DNA from: CAG-791 sp002449595
GTDB taxonomy: Bacteria; Bacillota; Clostridia; Lachnospirales; Lachnospiraceae
Direction: 5' to 3'
Length of the DNA stretch: 13,980 nucleotides
Assembly (NCBI GenBank): GCA_946539855.1
Contig: CAMNHV010000041.1
Span: 1-13,980, forward strand
The position numbers and the translations under genes are program-made. Below, one piece after another: positions 13,106 through 13,980 of the stretch. Position 1 is the first letter of the stretch. The number at the start of each line of letters is the position of its first letter. The notes below the pieces were generated by a model, which was not told where the DNA came from, ran no database searches, and worked only from the letters and a program-made list of their open reading frames with translations.

Positions 13106-13980
13106 TTACTTTTTCCTGACCGTCTTTTTCTGTTCCGGCTTCTTCTGGCCTGCCTTTCCCTGTTCTGCTTTTTTCTGTTCCGTTTTTTTAACCTGCTTCT
13201 TTTCCGGTGCCTTCTGCTCCGGCTTCGCCTCCTCCGGCTGGATCTCGAAGATGAGGCCGCCGTACTTGGGCAGGTCAAACTCGATGTACTGGTCCCTGTA
13301 GTCGCAGAGGCCATCCTTGGACTTGAGTGTCTTCGGCATCGTCACGTCGCCGAAGCCGCCGAACTTCTCGTCGTCGCTGTTCAGGATCAGCTTGTACTTG
13401 CCCTTTGCGGGCACGCCGATCCGGAAGTTCTCGTACCGCATCGGTGTCATGTTCAGGATGAACATCAGCTGCTTCCCGTTCGAGCGGCCCTTGCGCACGA
13501 AGCTGTAGATGCTGCGCGACGTGTCGTCCGCGTTGATCCACTCGAAGCCCGCCCACTCATTGTCGATCTCGTACAGGCACGGGTACTTGCGGTAGATCTT
13601 CAGAAGCTCCGACATGTAGTCCATCATGCCGCGGTTCAGCGGGTTCTCCAGAAGGAACCAGTCGAGCTCTCTCGCCTCGGACCACTCGCGTCTCTGGGCG
13701 AAGTCCTGTCCCATGAACAGGAGCTTCTTGCCGGAATGGCCGAACATGAAGGTGTAGCCAAGGCGCAGGTTCGCGAATTTGTCGATCTCATAGCCGGGCA
13801 TCTTTTCCAGCATCGAGCACTTGAGGTGGACGACCTCGTCATGAGACAGCGGGAGAATGTAGTTCTCGGCGTTGTTGTAGCTCATGGCGAACGTCATGGA
13901 GTAGTGCGAGCCGCTGCGCATGATCGGATCCAGCTTCATGTACTCGCAGAAGTCGTGCATCCAGCCCATGTTCCACTTGA
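13106..13980 (-). CDS. glgB: 1,4-alpha-glucan branching enzyme (GlgB), C-terminal part
   Basis: GlgB cuts alpha-1,4 chains of glycogen and rejoins them by alpha-1,6 links. The gene runs off the right edge (the frame is open through 13980), so the N-terminal CBM48 domain and the catalytic nucleophile and acid/base are not visible. Counting from the Met at 13969, YILPLSHDEVVHLK (37-50) is GH13 region IV with the transition-state Asp44. KKLLFMGQDFAQRREW (81-96) is a GlgB hallmark, and residues 165-244 form the all-beta C-terminal domain ending in GGLIFEIQ. The last 43 residues (245-287) are a low-complexity Lys/Glu/Gln/Pro tail with 15 lysines, absent from E. coli-type GlgB. It is followed by a hairpin terminator. 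Confidence 0.96.
   Translation of the reverse strand, partial: KWNMGWMHDFCEYMKLDPIMRSGSHYSMTFAMSYNNAENYILPLSHDEVVHLKCSMLEKMPGYEIDKFANLRLGYTFMFGHSGKKLLFMGQDFAQRREWSEARELDWFLLENPLNRGMMDYMSELLKIYRKYPCLYEIDNEWAGFEWINADDTSRSIYSFVRKGRSNGKQLMFILNMTPMRYENFRIGVPAKGKYKLILNSDDEKFGGFGDVTMPKTLKSKDGLCDYRDQYIEFDLPKYGGLIFEIQPEEAKPEQKAPEKKQVKKTEQKKAEQGKAGQKKPEQKKTVRKK

Noticed and set aside
1..13980. CRISPR array, tRNA, rRNA or prophage attachment site
   Set aside because: No regularly spaced repeats, tRNA-like cloverleaf or rRNA sequence was seen on reading both strands by eye.

Overview
The window looks like chromosome from a GC-rich member of the Clostridia, probably Lachnospiraceae-like. This is inferred from the mix of strongly G/C-ended codons, purine-rich Firmicutes-type ribosome binding sites, a monofunctional formate-tetrahydrofolate ligase, a FeoA-FeoB fusion and a glycogen branching enzyme with a Lys-rich tail. 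No species can be named from the sequence alone. Every gene I can support reads on the minus strand, so the account below runs from high to low coordinates.

Right edge (13980-13062): the C-terminal part of a glycogen branching enzyme (GlgB), closed by a hairpin terminator. Next comes a co-directional series: a small DtxR/MntR-type metal-dependent repressor (13031-12654), pseB (12638-11625), pseC (11506-10238), fhs (10123-8447), a GH13 oligo-1,6-glucosidase-type enzyme (8338-6572) and feoAB (6537-4189). The repressor and pseB are separated by 15 nt, and the glucosidase and feoAB by 34 nt, so these pairs are probably co-transcribed. The other three gaps are about 110-120 nt, and each holds a stem-loop without a good U-tract. 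feoAB ends at a convincing intrinsic terminator. A good sigma-70-type promoter for the next gene, an MFS transporter (4023-2812), lies across that same terminator.

Left part (2750-1): after a second, weaker terminator the sequence becomes visibly more AT-rich. It carries an unrecognised 365-residue protein (2626-1529) and then most of an IS3-family (IS150-like) insertion sequence whose outer end lies near 1439. The element encodes a long OrfA with three helix-turn-helix segments and a leucine-zipper-like tail. An A7 slippery run leads into an OrfB that has no start codon of its own. The rest of OrfB, including the third catalytic residue, and the far end of the IS lie beyond base 1.

Functionally, the core joins metal control (repressor, ferrous iron uptake), nucleotide-sugar synthesis (the first two steps to pseudaminic acid), one-carbon metabolism and alpha-glucan use (GlgB, GH13). 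I do not see a clearly new multi-gene system. The items most worth checking are the repressor with a hybrid MntR/DtxR metal site, the stem-loop that buries the IS orfA ribosome binding site, insertions in PseC and the GH13 enzyme, the orphan protein, and the promoter-terminator overlap upstream of the MFS gene.
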